Below, piece by piece: positions 36,501 to 51,200 of a stretch of DNA of 64,000 nt. The translations under genes were made by a program, and so were the position numbers. The stretch comes from Membranipora membranacea (Eukaryota > Bryozoa > Gymnolaemata > Cheilostomatida > Membraniporidae): assembly GCA_914767715.1 (NCBI GenBank), contig OU612073.1, positions 5,580,001 to 5,644,000 of the forward strand, written 5' to 3'. The notes under the pieces were generated by a model, which saw only the letters and a program-made list of their open reading frames with translations, had not been told where the DNA came from and ran no database searches. How positions within the stretch are numbered: position 1 is the stretch's first letter; every line of letters begins with the position of its first letter.

Positions 36501-36748
36501 ATAAGACAGCATACTTACTCATTTATAAGCATTTCAGTTATTACCACGAATAGCCGCTCGCGCTCGGTGCCACAAGTAATGGCTTAAATTTTTGAGTAAC
36601 AGTTCCAGCCTGCAACATCTTTGAGTGATTCTACCTGTATTGTAAGTTAACACTATAATAAAAGCTTACACTTACCCTTCCTCAGACAAGTAAACGATGG
36701 TACCAATAATACAACAGTTATCAGTACAACCAGTGACTTAGATAGCAT
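33525..36748 (-). CDS. Secreted Cys-rich protein, six exons, 248 residues
   Basis: Exons 36676-36748, 35932-36129, 35007-35076, 34549-34679, 34047-34134 and 33525-33711 give 747 nt with consistent phases. Exon 1 encodes a clear signal peptide. Exon 2 encodes a Cys cluster resembling a chitin-binding type 2 fold (HKCEKFTQYDN, then TCPEGLRF, then CVCERSQEVTCQGCG). Later exons add about ten more Cys with no family I recognise; exon 6 starts CENFEEADKCLRCV. No membrane segment follows the signal peptide, so it is secreted. A paralogous last exon lies at 63693-63828. Two inverted-repeat elements sit in its introns. The function is unknown; extracellular binding or defence is speculation. Confidence 0.75.
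35498..35874. mobile_element. TTAA-flanked MITE, copy 1
   Basis: The ends AGGGCAACCAAGGTTTC and GAAACCTTGGTTGCCCT are flanked by TTAA at 35494-35497 and 35875-35878, as in piggyBac-type insertion. It is 377 bp with no coding capacity, and nearly identical to the copy at 46248-46623. Confidence 0.88.
36183..36345. mobile_element. Short imperfect inverted-repeat element
   Basis: About 50-bp imperfect inverted ends (CTAAGGCTAGGTC...GTTGCTCCCC and GGGGCAGCAACTCC...CTAGGCTAAG). Related fragments sharing the CAAATTTGGTCCAATTTGCC stretch are near 39880 and 44045. Confidence 0.6.
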
Positions 36749-36807
36749 TGTTTTTGTCCTTACTAGTGATCGTGTGTAGATGTTGTGTTCTTGAGCCTCT
36801 GTGAGCC

Positions 36808-36820
36808 TCATATAAAAATG
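36808..36820 (-). promoter_or_regulatory. Possible TATA box of the secreted Cys-rich gene
   Basis: TTTTTATATGAGG on the minus strand about 65 bp upstream of the ATG at 36748. The position is plausible; there is no other support. Confidence 0.25.
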
Positions 36821-38187
36821 AGAATTGACCTATTGACACTATGATATAAGAAAAAGTTAATTATTGTAGCTCTATATTGAATGTTTTATGTTCAGTTTAA
36901 TCAGTTTTAACCCCAGTTTTACCTATTAGTTTAAGTAATAAATCAGTCATTCATACTGCCTTAAGTGATAAATCTTTTTTTGTTGTTGTTAGATCTTGAA
37001 TTCCACTGGTTAATCTTACAGTTGCCAGGAGTATCATATATGTGAGATATTTTATATTATATTGTACATTGAGCTGAAACACTGTTACTGATATTATACA
37101 TACAAGTAGGTGACAGGTAATTGATTTATTTTTTTATGACACAAAATGCCAAGAAAAAGCTCAGAATTAGGGCTTTATTAGCAAACAGCACTTTTGACGT
37201 TATGCCCACCTATATTTCAGTCAACAGCCAACACATCTGTGTTTTATGATATCAAATCTCACATATGCAGGTAAAAGGTTACCTTAGGTCAGCTTGAAAA
37301 TGCTACTGCATTGACACCATGAGCTTTGAACATACGTATAAAACACAGAGGCTATAAGAACATCATACAGTTATCGGTTTCTTCATACTGTCAAAGTTTA
37401 TATTTGCTCGTTATTTTATTCTATTAGTCAATTGCATTCGACTGGCACACCCCCTCTCCTCATCAAGGTCACTTTGAGTGCTTGTTGTGGTTTCTTGATT
37501 TATGTGGTGTATGTTTGCAATATTTAGAGATCTGCTCAGAAAGAGTATCACCCTCGGCATGGTTATACCTAGCCTTTCTTGACGAGCTTTATTGTTGGGG
37601 GGGGGGGGGGGCAACACCCCACAACAAAGCTGGTCAACATCTCTAGCTTGCTCTTACATATACAGAAGTTTCTCTCACTTTACACTTTTTCATGCCCGGT
37701 GAGCCTTTGATTATATCCATTGATGTAGTACCAATAATATCATCTATATATTTTTGGAAAATAGGTATATATTTTCTGTTATTGTATGATATAACGTATA
37801 GGCTACATATTTTCTATGAAGTAGGTAAACTTTGTACCAATTGAAATGGAATTTCATTTGAAGGCTGTTTGTATATTTATTGAGCTCTGTTGCTAAATCA
37901 AGATCAAATAGCAGTAGCATATGCAATATAATTATGAGGTTGTGACTGAGTAAAACTGGGAATCTCAGAACATTAACTAATGGTTTCTGTACCATCGTAA
38001 TGTTTTCCAATATAGAAAGATTTATGTACATTCTGCACAATGAGACCCCTTGAATGGTGATAAGGTTTTACCCAGTCTATATATCAGATCATGGAAAAAT
38101 AAAGTAGTAGACTGAGCAATAATTTTTTTGCATATATATGTACAATGTAGAACCTCTTATCTTTAATCATTTGTTATCACTTCTAGA

Positions 38188-38224
38188 CACTGATATATAA
38201 TACATTATGTATTATATATCAGTG
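38188..38224. mobile_element. 37-bp perfect palindrome between 8-bp direct repeats
   Basis: CACTGATATATAATACAT, one T, then its exact reverse complement, bounded by CTTCTAGA at 38180-38187 and 38225-38232. The 8-bp repeats and the CACTG/CAGTG ends suggest a minimal hAT-derived insertion or excision remnant. Confidence 0.65.
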
Positions 38225-38244
38225 CTTCTAGAGCCAACAAAAAA

Positions 38245-38370
38245 AGCTTGAAAATATTTTGCACAAAAAAGCTGAAAAGCCCGAAAATCAATACTATAGT
38301 GATGATTGTGTATTGACAAGAAAAGCTTGAGAGTTTGTTGCACAAAAAAGCTGAAAAGCCCCAAGGCCAA
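38245..38370. repeat. Two-copy tandem repeat
   Basis: Two diverged copies of AAGCTTGA..(T)TTGCACAAAAAAGCTGAAAAGCCC. Confidence 0.75.
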
Positions 38371-39292
38371 TGCTAATAGCATTCAGATGTGTAATCTCGA
38401 ATGTATTAATCCTAAATGTGCTGATATGTTCTACTCCTGGAGAGCCTGTATCCTGGATAACCCTCCGCTCATGGTCAGTCTTGTCGGAGGCCTGTTATCG
38501 TTACGGGTCTGCGACGGCACGTAAAACTGGTACATTGATTTACTGTACTTCTTCCTAAGAATCAAATTAGATTAAAATTTATAAATTGTGGAAACAAAAT
38601 TAAGATGCAGAGAAACATGATCCGAGATGCTAGTTCCTTCATACAATATGTACATGCTCAAAAAAAATCAGGAAATCAGGAAATTCTGAGGGACAGCCTT
38701 TAAACTCAGGTGTTGGTGGTGGCCAAGGGGTCGTTTTATACTATTTTTGATTGTGTATCTCTTGCATACGGTACAGAAAACCTTGACTTGTTGTCTTGTT
38801 TAGGAGTTTGACAAGTTGTTAAAGCAGTGAGGTGGTGAAGGAAAGAGTGCTTTGATTGTAAATTTTGTGTAAAGAAATTTAGATAAAGCTGTGGTCCGAA
38901 TAATGCTTGTGTTAGAAGCATCTCACAACACGGTCATAAAATTCATCACTTGTAGAACGCAGCATAGGAACAAGCAATAACAGAAAACCGCTGTCAGCAT
39001 AATATAACATCTTCAAGTTCAATAAACAACGAATAAACAAATTCTAAGCTCTCAACCCAAAAGAATATACATTAGATTTAGATGCTGTCGGATCTCCAAT
39101 CCGTATCATGGTAATTCAGTCAAAATTTCAACCTGAAACAAATTCCAACAATCTTGTTTTAGTTAATACTTTGAAAACCATGTACACAAGCAGCTAAAGC
39201 AAAGTGCGGGTTGTTGTGCAGGAAAGCAGCAGGGACTTACAAGCACAGCGTTACAGTGGCACAGGGGTGTGTTGTGTTAGACACACAATACA

Positions 39293-42200
39293 TCAACATA
39301 AGCTGATGGTAGTCAGTCCTTTGTGCTGTGAGGCGGGTTGGTTAGTCAGGCCTCCCTTATTTAACCTGCTAGTTCTGTTAGGATCAGCGATCATTCTGAC
39401 AGTGGTGGAGGGAAGACGTCTCTCTGGCATGGCTGGTACGGTCATGGCGGTCTGGGGCAGTGAGGTAAACTGTTTAGCCTGCTCCTGGGTAACTTTCTGG
39501 TGTTCTACGCGGCTCTTCGCCTGAGGAAGAGAAAATGTGAGAGTTAAAATTTCTAAAAAATCTAGTTGTAAGAAACATTCAGTTAAGTGTAGAGTTTCCT
39601 GTCATCTTTATACTCATCAGAGATACTCAAAACACATTGTACAAGAAATTAAATATACGTCACACTCGCTAAGAAAACTTGAAGAGTAATAACACAATAA
39701 AAATTTTCTTTAATGTGCTTGTCCAACATAGAGGATGCTACTTAAAAGAACCCCACACTTTCCCCTATCTTATCTAAGAAGATGGCCATGTAGGGTGATG
39801 CTGAGCAAACTTTGCCATTTTGTAATGCTAGACAGAAATAAGAAAAAAAGTTTAAGCAACACTTGATCTGGTATTTATTGGACCAAGTTTGGTCCAGTTT
39901 GCCTGCGTTGGGAATTGCTTCCCCCTACTGATCAGATTTTCAGTGGAAGGGAAGCAAACCAGAATCCAGGACAATTGAATCAAACTCAACAAAAACATTT
40001 GATTTTTTTTACCTACCTCATAAACTCGGTCGTTAGCATCTTGTAACATCTTTGTATCGAGAGCAGCTCTAGTCATTGTGTTCTCTGTCTGACGTAACAT
40101 CTTACGATGCTGTAAATACTTCTTCACAATCTCCTGCTGTTCTCTCTCCATGTCTTTCATTGCCTCCACTTTCTCAATCTATCAAATTGAGAGAAGACTT
40201 TTAACAACAAAAAATTACTGATGAATTCGAATTACAGATGGGCTTCCAATCACATGTGTAGCCATTCAATAAATGAAATATCAGCTTAAATTTTCCAATG
40301 TATTTGATTTTTGTTGTAATTACTAGAAATTTTCGCTGCACCGACTTAGGTATTTCTCTGGACTTACATTTCGCTGAACTTTGGTGTCTCTTCGCAGTTG
40401 TCTGTCATGCCTAAGTAGAGCTTTAGACACCGAAGTCTGTTGAGTGGTGAAGTCTTGTGAAAATTTAAGCTCTGCATCTCGATGGCGCCTGTGAACTCTC
40501 TCTTTTTCTCTCCTTACCAATGACTACAACGAAACAACAGCTACTATAAACTGTATGAACATAGTTTCAGACTACCTTAAAACAGGGAGGCACGAAAAAT
40601 GTAACGATTAAAAGTGATATTCGCTGTACTGATAAGAAGACAACTCCGCAAAATCCAAGAGTTTTAAACCTAAAAATTTATATACATGATCATCTACAAT
40701 ATCCTCCGATGCGCAAGTGTTGGAGGACTTGGGTGCGAATCCCACTGCAGTCTTCCAACTACTGGGCTCAATTGATGCCCCAGGTGTGCTCCGACCTGCC
40801 TGCAAACTGAGAGCAGCTTGGCGCTGAATACGGCGGCTGAGCGCTTAATGCACAGTTATTTCTCAGTCTTTGGACAGAGACAGACTTGTATGCGAGGCCT
40901 GTACTTAACACATACATGATCTATCTCTTTCATTTGCATTCTTTCTCTGTTTTCAGCGTTGTCTCTGTAGCCCTTCTTGTCGTCCTGATGATTAGAGAGC
41001 GCCACCAGTCTTTTCTCTTCATGGTAGGCTTTCACTCTGTCCTTCGCTAATTCTTTCCTCTCTTTCATGATCAAAATATTCTAGAAAACAGCAACAAGAA
41101 TTCTTGGATATGCCTCGCTTTGTTTCACAGATCCACTGCTATGAAATCTTCAAAAGACTTTACCATGTACCTAAGGCAATATCTATGGGAAGGTGTATAT
41201 TTGGGCGTCTCTGATGTTACAGTGAATTGCATTGTAACAAAGTTTTAGATCATAAGTTAGACATTGTCAGTAGAAAAACATTGAACTGATTCAGAAATAA
41301 TAGACCTATAAAAATGCATAGACAGTCTCAGGTCTGCAGTCAACTCTCTTCTATCTTTTTAGGAAATGAGCTAACTAATAATGAACAGAAACACTGAGCT
41401 CCCCAAGTACCATATCATAGAAAGTTCCCCTGACAAGTTTTTTTGTTGTCAGACAATCTTGTTGGGAGTTTCGATCTATACATTCAATACAGATAATGGG
41501 TAACCTTCTGCAACCTCTGTTACCAACAATCAGTAACTAACGGACATTATTATTCTGGAAATACAGCTTACTCGGTACATGTAGACATGAACATGGACAG
41601 TTCTGTAAATCAGAAGTGCTGAAATATTTCTTATAAACAAAAGACTGGTAGCAATTTGGGCTACCATCAGGGTTAGTGCAAGAACTGTTAACTGAAACAA
41701 GAGTAATTTGAGCCAGCCGACACAAATCATCCCGCTCTTAGTCTTCGATGTCTGAAGACCCTATACTTGTTTTGAAATAAATGTAAATGAAATTATCATT
41801 AGTTTAAAAAAAGCAACAGTCAACAAACCTGTCGTTGTGCGTAACCTGATGTGTATTGTCTGGTTTTGCCCTAAAATGCATACAGTTCGAATATCTTAGA
41901 GAGTCATTATTTAGAGATAGTTTTTTATCACGACACAAAGCAACGCACCAGTGCAAAACATTCAAATCAAATCAAATCAAGTTACCTGCATTTTTGAAGC
42001 CCTCTTTTCATCTAAATCCCGGTCCCGATAAGCCTGTTGTACAGCAGTGAGGCAGGATAGGGCCATTGTCTGCTGCATTCTAAAAATATGCAAGTTGATC
42101 CTTTAAAACACAAGAGTATGCATGTAAATAAGTGAGCATTGGGTAGAGAGAAATCTCAATGATAAATGATGTTCATACAGATGTCTCCCATGGGTAGTCA

Positions 42201-45200
42201 ATGTGAAGGTATCTCAACTGATTGGTTATTGGATAGAATCTCTCCCAGCCCAACAACCAATCACATGACAGCCGTCTTTCCATTGGTCCATCTAACCTCT
42301 AGCTTGAGTTATAAGAATCAGGAGCTGAGAAAAACATGGAAGGGTATTCATGTTACCTCCCTATGTCTATCACCGAACATCAGGAACAGAAACTGAGCTT
42401 TCGCTGTAACAATCAAGCAACATTATTTACTTTTATTACACATCACTCCTACCTCTCATACATAAATCTCTCTTTTATATTAGGAGTTCTCTTTTCTCTT
42501 GTCACTGCAGGTTCAGCAGCAAGTTTATCATGGAAGGCTGTCTCCATGTCTCTGATGTCTTGCCCAACTTCTTTTCGGGTGAGCAAGGAATCTTCATAGG
42601 GATCTAGAGTTGAAACTCTATGCTGTTGACCTATTTGTATAAGAAACAGAAAGTCGTTTGGATATAATCGAGGATACAACAGTATTATACCTGCGTCAGC
42701 GTTTTAAATTACCCACACCAAATTCGGAGGTTTGATGTTGTACGGAGAGGCACAATTAAATAGAAATTAGAGATTTGGAGAGAAAGGTATTCGATGGCTG
42801 ATTTTGACATGGAGGAAAGTTTTTCGAATCCTAGTCGTGTGGTTGGTGTAGTCCTCGTGTGATGATTTTCTAATTGTTATCCTTCTTCCAATAATACTAA
42901 GCTTAATCTACCTAACTTACGTGCATTGTAGCGATTAGTTGGTGGCTGATGGCGGTTTCCTAATCTATTCTTATATTTATAGGGACGATTATCCGCATCT
43001 TCTTTGGCATTTATACGAGAAAATATCACAATGCTCTTGCGCAGCGATTGAATACATGCATATGTTTGAGACACGGGTGAAGGAGGAGGGAGTCTAATTG
43101 AGTTAGGCATCCGGCGGGCACCTGCTTCCTGTACAGGACAGAGTGGAGATAGGTGAGGACGGGGGAGGACAGGAGAAGTAGGAGGGACTCTATACTTGGT
43201 AAGCCTATTGGTGGGTCGATGATGGTGGTGGACCTCTACACACAAACCTAAACATCCAAGACACAAGTTTTAATATAGCAATCCACAGATGGATGTTGCA
43301 CATGGAATTCATGAAGTTTGTAGAATAGCCCAAGATTAAAATTTCCTAAGCTATCCTTGGTAATATTCACAATTTAGTAGGATCCCCTAAAATTGGTGAT
43401 GCCACAAGAAAGATTCCAGCCAGGTTCTAGCGCCAAAGCAAACAATTTAAAATTTCCAACCTCATTTCAATCCTCTATGGGTTGGAAAATTTGGAGGACG
43501 CGTTCTAAAACCAGCTCAGATCAAATATTATTAAGTTGCTTTCTCAAGAGCGGCACAAAAGTAACATTGCGTTTGTGGGATAATCTCAGTGTCCTATTAC
43601 AAACCTTCCAATCTGAATCCAATACGAGGTATTTCCTCCTGGTGCTCAATGGCATGCTGCAGGATCTCTACAGGAACTGGCTGATCAACTGTTCTATATC
43701 CACTAGATATCAATGGTAGATCTTGATAAGTATAGGGTTGATTTGATTGTGGCAGCGTATCAGGCAGACAGTATGAGTGATTCATTGGTGTGAAGTCTGA
43801 GTCATTGACTACTGGGCCAAAGAAGTGCTTCTGGTGACAGAAGGGTCGCCTGCCTGGTGGCTGTGGTGGTGCAGGGATAGTACGAGTTCCAGGCACTTGG
43901 CTTGGGTTCTTCTTGAATGACATCTTCTGTGCTGTAATATGTAAAAGAGGGGTGCAATGTTAGTGATATCTTTCATCGAAACATAGTAATTTATCTCTGT
44001 TCCCAATCACAAAGGTATTATGTTAGGCAGGTCTAAACTTTCTAACTAGATCAAATTTGGTCCAATTTGCCTTGGTTTTGAGTTGCATCCCCCCCCCCCC
44101 CTAAAAACAGGTAAATGAAAATAATTTATACCCTAAATTTCACCATAAAAAATGTGCTCACATTTGAAATATTGACCACAGAGAGCCAACAACTGCAGAG
44201 GGGAACGGTCACTGTTGACAAAGGGAGTCTACCTGTTCAATAGTTACCTTATGAGGGGGGAGGAAAGCGGGCCGTCAGGGCTGTAGAGTCGGCTGGCGGA
44301 GGCTTTGTAGGGGGATGGTGTGTAGGGGCATTTGGTAGATGGGGCTTCCCGGTTTTTGTCGGATTGGGATGGTCTCAGGTAGCAAAGGAGAGACCCAAAA
44401 CGCATGCACATTGGATCATCTTGGTCTAGGTATCACCCAATCAAAGGTAAAATGAAAAATGACAAATGATGATTGGGAAGTTGTATTTGTACTGATCTAT
44501 GAGCAAATTGAACCCGGACTCAAAGCTCAGTTTTACAACATATTCACGTTTTCTATCAAATACGCTATTGAACTCACCTCTCGCCACAACTCCTGCTGCA
44601 TTAAGGCTGTCTTCTCTGTCAGCACTCATCTGCTTGAGCTTATTCAAGTCTACCATCAGAGTCCTGCGTCTCATAGCACCCCGATAGGACTTCCTGCCAA
44701 CACTGCCACCTGATGTATGCTTTTCAATCTAAAAACAGAAACATCCAAACTGTCTATTCTGAAGAGAATAAGTTGTGCGATATATATCTCTTTATCATTG
44801 AAGAATAATCTGCATTGCATTAGGTATATAAAGAATACAGTTAAAACCCCAGAAAAAAAGAATCCTTTACTCGGCCACACTGTTTGATGGACAGAAAAGG
44901 AATTGAGAGAATCTAATGCCTCAGCTGTCCCTCCCTTTTCAAACTGTAACAAGTAATTCACTTGTTCACCAGATCTGACTTTAAATAAATAACCTATATA
45001 ATAACAACAAGAAGACAGGCATCAATAATCATCAAGCCTCACAAAAAAACTGGGATAGTCAAGATGGAGAAGATCATGCCGTCTGCCACCAAGAAGTTGA
45101 ATAACATAAGACAAATGACGTTATAAAGAATTGAATGAAACACCAGAAAACAAGACAAATGGGGTAACAGTTGCCTTACATGCACTGATATAACGGATTT

Positions 45201-48200
45201 TTCTTTCGACTGCTGCAAATTAAAACATTTTTATCGTTTACCAACACCTGTTGACATGAGCTGCGTAGTTCTCTATAGATGCCATATTATTATTTTTATA
45301 TTATTCTATATTTTTCTATATTGTCTATATATTCATGCATATATTTTATATTGAATTATTTTCTGGTTTTACCAGTATGCATATCTTACCAGCTGACAGC
45401 ATGCGAAAAAAATCACAGGTTGGATTATTGATTTTGGAACAGCTGAATGCTGAAAGTTTTTGGGCCATCATCGATTGCATATGACTAGAAGACTCAAACT
45501 TGTGGGCAATTTTCAGAATACTCTCAGTATCTAAATATTCTGAACACAATGGTGAGGATAAAATTTGGTCTGGGCCAGAATCTGCACTGAGAGCATCAGG
45601 TAAGCTAGAATTCTGATTACACGAAGGTTCAACCCTGTGGGTTGGCTTGGTGGGGAGTAACACCTAGTGCAAGTAAATTCGTTGAAACTTGATATATGCA
45701 TCATAGTGATACTACTGAACATAGACTATTCCCCGCAATATCAAATTTCAAACTGAGTAAGAAACTATAAGCTTTAGTACCAATTTTCCAGTTCTGAACT
45801 TTGTAAGCTCACCCTGTTAGAACCCCTGCTGCGTGTTGTACTTTGGCTATCTTTAGTTAGCTGTTGAGATGAGTTTTTAGCACCAGCTGAGGATTGTGGC
45901 AGTGAGGTAGCCACAGCACCATAAGTCAGTGGAGATAATATTCTATCTAAGTCGGTCTCCGCCTCTGCAGGATCAGGTATACCTTTATAATCCCTCCAGC
46001 CTCTCTGGATTGTGATGGCAGCCCTGGTGAAATAGTCACATTCTATCATACATGACACTATGAAACTGGACTGATATGTACAGTCAAATAAAAACATTAT
46101 TACACATTTATATTGAGGTTTTCAAAAATAAGGTTTTCATAAAACGTATCATATTCTATCATACATGCATTATCAAACTGGACTGACATGCACAATTAAT
46201 TAAATACGCATTGTAATAGGCAATGCGAGTTTGAGGCGCCAATTTAAAGGGCAACCAAGGTTCGCAGCAATGTATTAATGGGTAGCAAATAATGTGCTGG
46301 GCAGCATCAGCTTTGTGCATTACGCGATGCAAAACTCCAAGTAGTTGATGACTCTAAGCTGGGCAACACTTCAGTTTAGGGGAGGTTCCAAGACTTTGCT
46401 GTAATAATTATAGAGCACAGGCTAAATAATAACAGGAACAGGAAACTGCTATGTGGTATTCTCTTTTAGCTGAGTTTGAGTACCTGGTGGAAGAAATGTT
46501 TCACAAGAATTCTGGCTGAATAATCATCCGAATTATATTTTGTCTTTTTCCCAATGCAGAAGGTGCAATCTGCTATTAATCAATGGCCATCAATAAGAAG
46601 TTGTTTGAAACCTTGGTTGCCCTTTAAGAGTTGTCCTTACTTGATGCATCAGAAGACAACAATCAACTTTTGGTAATTTATGCAAAAATGTAATATCCAA
46701 AAAACATTGCTTGCAATTAACAAGCTTAACTGTCACACAAATCAGTTCAAATATGTCAACATCCTTTGTATTATCTTGTCTTAGTCAATGAATTAATAAA
46801 TGAATAAAGATGGACTCACCAGATTCGAGATTCTACGTAGAGACGATATCGTCTGTATGTTAGCCAGAACCTGATGTTCTTCTGTATGATGAGTACTGGA
46901 CAGTAATGAGACATGATCTTATTAACTTTTGCCATCAAATCTCGGATAGATATCAGCTCACTTCCAAAGCTGGCCCCAGGCTGCAAAATATGACGGATAC
47001 AAAATAAGTCATACTATCTAGTAACTGAAAACTAAGCTCTCGAATGCAGTCAGGAATCCTGACTGATCTCACTTTCTTTACTCTACGGTAATAGGCTTCT
47101 GTCAGCATTCCTCCTTTTGGCAGGAGGAGAGCAGAGCAAATACAACATGATTGACATGACTGACATCACAATAACATACCAATCTGCGGCGCTGGTGTCT
47201 TCGCTATGAAAAACAGCAGCATGATATTGAATCATAAATTGAGTCTTCAATTTCGTCTTTAATCTTGACTATTGAATGAGTCATTGATTTCAAATGTTCG
47301 AGCAACTCAAGCCTCTATCTATATTATGAACCCTCTCATCAGTAGGTCAGGGAAGGAAGTTTAGGCTGTTCCTTATAACAAAGGGGAAGGAGTTGGGATG
47401 TTACGTGTATGACAAAGTTAGACATGTTTTTGATTGAAAAGGCAAAAATATTAAGCTCATTCAGAACTATTCCGAACCGATTCTCACCTTCGGATATGGA
47501 GGTGCCAGTTCTACTTCAAACACTTTATTCCTGGAGGCGAATCTTGTGCCTCTGAAGACAGCGTCCTCAATAATCTCTTCATCTGAGACGACATGATTAT
47601 CCAAAGCTTTCAGGGACCAGATAGTGTTAACTACGTGATGTCGATAGTTTCTCTACAACGATTATAATATTTTGATATCAGCTTATATAAAAAGACCCAG
47701 AACAAATTCAAATAGAAAGACTGGCTTGAAACAAAGTAACAAGCACATCTTGAAAGACGCAAAACATATCATGGCAAATGAGAAAACCTGAGACTTCCCT
47801 CTCAGTTCACCTCATTATTTTTGTTATTCAAGCAAGTTTATACTTGTGAGTCTACAGTCCTTTTATGTCCAACTGTGATGTTACACTTTGCGATGCGCAA
47901 CCAATCAGTTGAGGTTGGTAATCTTGCACCTGAAATATGCGCGAGTTCTCAAACACCCCCGTCTTGGGGAAAGTGTTAGCTGCTGTAGGCAAAATGTAAA
48001 CAGGCCAATTGGGCCATTTTGTGGCACTCTCGCTACGATGCAAAGAGACTCGTATCACAGAGTCAATCTGCTAGCAGTGTGGTGTGGTGATGTTACCTTG
48101 ATAGCTAGAGGAGAGTCGTATAGAGTGAGTATTTGTAACCTTGAGCATGCTACTAGACTGTGTATAGCCTCCACACGTCCTATAGGATTGTCATGAGCTA

Positions 48201-51200
48201 TCACTATCCTCAACTTCTGCATCTGAGACCAGAAAACTGCATCCGGAAGTACTGATATCTAAAAGATAAATTTTTGTTGTGTATTTTGATGCTGCTGACT
48301 ATGTATGAACAGACAAAACACATCACAGGTGAGGCTAGCCTCACCTCAAAGCACTATTTTTAATTTGTCTCGACAAAAACAAAATAAAAACGGGCCTATG
48401 GGATCAGGCTCAGTGAGACACAATGGTTATCATGGTTGTTTTATTGGCGAGAAACCGACACCAGATTGTATCATTGAGAATGGAATTATTACATAAAATA
48501 GCTCGTTGTACTGATTTGAAAAGTATTCTGATGAAGCATTTGCAATATTGATTGGAAAGCCCAGCTAGCTTTGTTTTTACTAAGCATTGCATAACAAATT
48601 TGATAAAGCGCATGTTTGACCGATGTGTTTGAAATTCAATAATTCAATAAATCATCTGCCTCATTGCAACTTATTGTTCATTTTTGATTATCAATATGCA
48701 TTGTGTGAAAACTTAATAACTTAAAATAACATGAGTAAACTGCACTGAATTTCTAAAGTTATAAGACTGCAATGGGGCATAAACGCTCGAACTACATGGT
48801 AACTCCCCATAATAATTTAGCATGTTATATTGAGAGTTCCCGATTATCTGTCTCTTGTGGCGGCTCTTTAATCTAGGGGAAAAGGAAGGTGTGAGGTTTG
48901 ATTAATTAAAATCAGATGTCTTGTCACATACCACATTCCGAAAATTGTTGCCTTAGTGGCAAGGCCGCAATATTTGCGGCAGGTTGGCAGGCAGGTCGGA
49001 ACACACTTGGGGGCCAACCAAACCCCAGTAGTCGATAGACCGCAGTGGGATGGCCCTATTCCTTGAGCATAACAACATAGATATTGGAAGAAACATCATT
49101 ACTCGGCAATTTGGCCCTGCCACCCCTCCTAAAACTAAAAGGTTGAGGTACTGGGGCTATCAGTTGACTCACCTGATTCGAGTGAATATCCAGTTTGATA
49201 AGTTCACGACACGATATGAGATCATCAATGTTCTCAAGATAATTATTATCTAGGGTAAGAATTATTATCCGGTTGAACACTGGTATATCTCCCAGTGTTT
49301 TCATATGCCTATAGCTGAATCGTATATGGTTTACATGCCAGGCCTGTTTAGCCAATGGAAGGCCTGTCTTTTGATCTTCCGCACCTTGAGTATCACCTAC
49401 CATACATAGAAAAATTGCAATGAAATATTTTCAACAGTCGCTTGCGAAGGGTACGCGATGGCTTATATGATGTGTTGTGAGGCAGTCTTGAGAAATTTTA
49501 ATGCAGTATTGAGGTCTAATGCGTAGACGCAGATCATCTCACACAAATAAAAAGAAGAATTAGGTAGGCCTAGATATATCTTCACACCCTCAACACTGAA
49601 TATATTATATTGAACTCATGTTACATGCTGCTTCAAACTAGGTTATCCTTGTTATGTGTACAAAACTGTGTTTCGTGTTCAGAACTATGACTCTAACTGA
49701 AGATTTATGAGAAAACTCAAAACAAAGCAGACACATCAGCACAAACATGGCTGATGGTCATGGGTTCGAAAATGCAGTTCAACTTACCGAATTCCTCAAT
49801 GATTTCATCTTTATCAGGTTCTAAAAAGTATCCTTTTCTTGATGCTTCACTTATTGCCTCTTTTTCCATTGCCCGTATGTACCGTTCTCGAGGAGTCATC
49901 ACTCGTTTATTGACTTGAGGGCTTGGGGGAGGAGGCCCCCTGCGGAACCTCGACCAGTCAGGTATGCTAACCATCCTGTCTTTATGTCTTCCTATCAAAT
50001 AAGATTAGGCCTATGAAAATTACAAACATTTCTCGAACATCAAACCAATTAGGGGTCTCACAGTTAATCATCATACCAAACAGCAGTAGAGTAACACTAG
50101 CAGTAGCAAGGCTGAATATAATGTACTCTGTATGCACTGTATCTGGGTGCGGGACTGAGTAGGTATAGGAGGTTTACCAGTAGTTTCCAGGAATTAGTCA
50201 ACAAGTGGTCTGGGATTGTTATATGAGATGTCCTCAACCCCATAGCATATGGTCAAAGTCATACGCATTACAATTTATGCATGTATCATAAACAAAATAT
50301 ATACACACAGGAGTTAGCAATTTGCAATGTTCAATGTTGTAACACATTTTTCTCAAGATAAAGGTCAGGTTTGCTATCTTTATCAGCTTTCATTGGTAAG
50401 CCAAGCTCATTCTCATTTCATACCTATGGAGCTACTTTACTGCAATGCTATTTTATTAGCAGTGCAAGCCAGTATGTGATTCATTGTAGATGAGTAATTA
50501 TCAGTAATGACAGTCTCAGTCTGACTCTGAGTAAAATGCGTATGAAAATTAGTGGTCAGTTGACGTTGTCTTGTGCACAAATTTGATCACTCAATAACTT
50601 ACAAGACTCTCTGTGACAGTTCAGGTGATAGAGATGTGTAGCATGCAATACTGTTTACTTGTATTTGCTCGGAAGGTGACTGGTGAGCCAGTGATATGGT
50701 TTTATTTATATGATTGTAAAGTTAGTAATTTAGAAACTTCTTGGTGGGAACAATAGATTTTAATTACGTGTTGCTATAGCAAAGCCTCGGTTTCATCTGT
50801 TTTAGCTGCTCAAGTTGGCATTTTCGGAAAAAGAGCAAGATTATTAGGAAGGACAACTCCAAATAATTCTGAATGAAAATAAATCATTTTCTCTGCTTAT
50901 TTATTAAGATTTTCTGGAAGGGAACAGCTAACAATAATAACCTCAAACACGATTTGAGTCTGATGGGCAACAACTTACAGGGCTCACAGTCTATGAGTTC
51001 AAGCTGGATATTTTACCAACACGTTATTTCTTAGCCAACTAACTAAAAAGTCTCCTAAATGATCAGACAGCCGGAAGTGCCGAGTTTATGGCATACATGA
51101 TCAAGCATTCCTTTCCAGTGAATTGAAATTAATAAGGAATGTTTTTTAACATTCATTACAACTAGCTCGCACTTGCAGCTATCTGAGCACATAGTCTACC

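Larger units (their letters stand above)
36821..39292. other. Intergenic between the Cys-rich gene and LRRIQ3-like gene
   Basis: No supported gene. It contains a poly-G run near 37600, the 37-bp palindrome at 38188 and a diverged tandem duplication of about 90 bp at 38245-38370 (shared GCACAAAAAAGCTGAAAAGCC). Confidence 0.5.
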
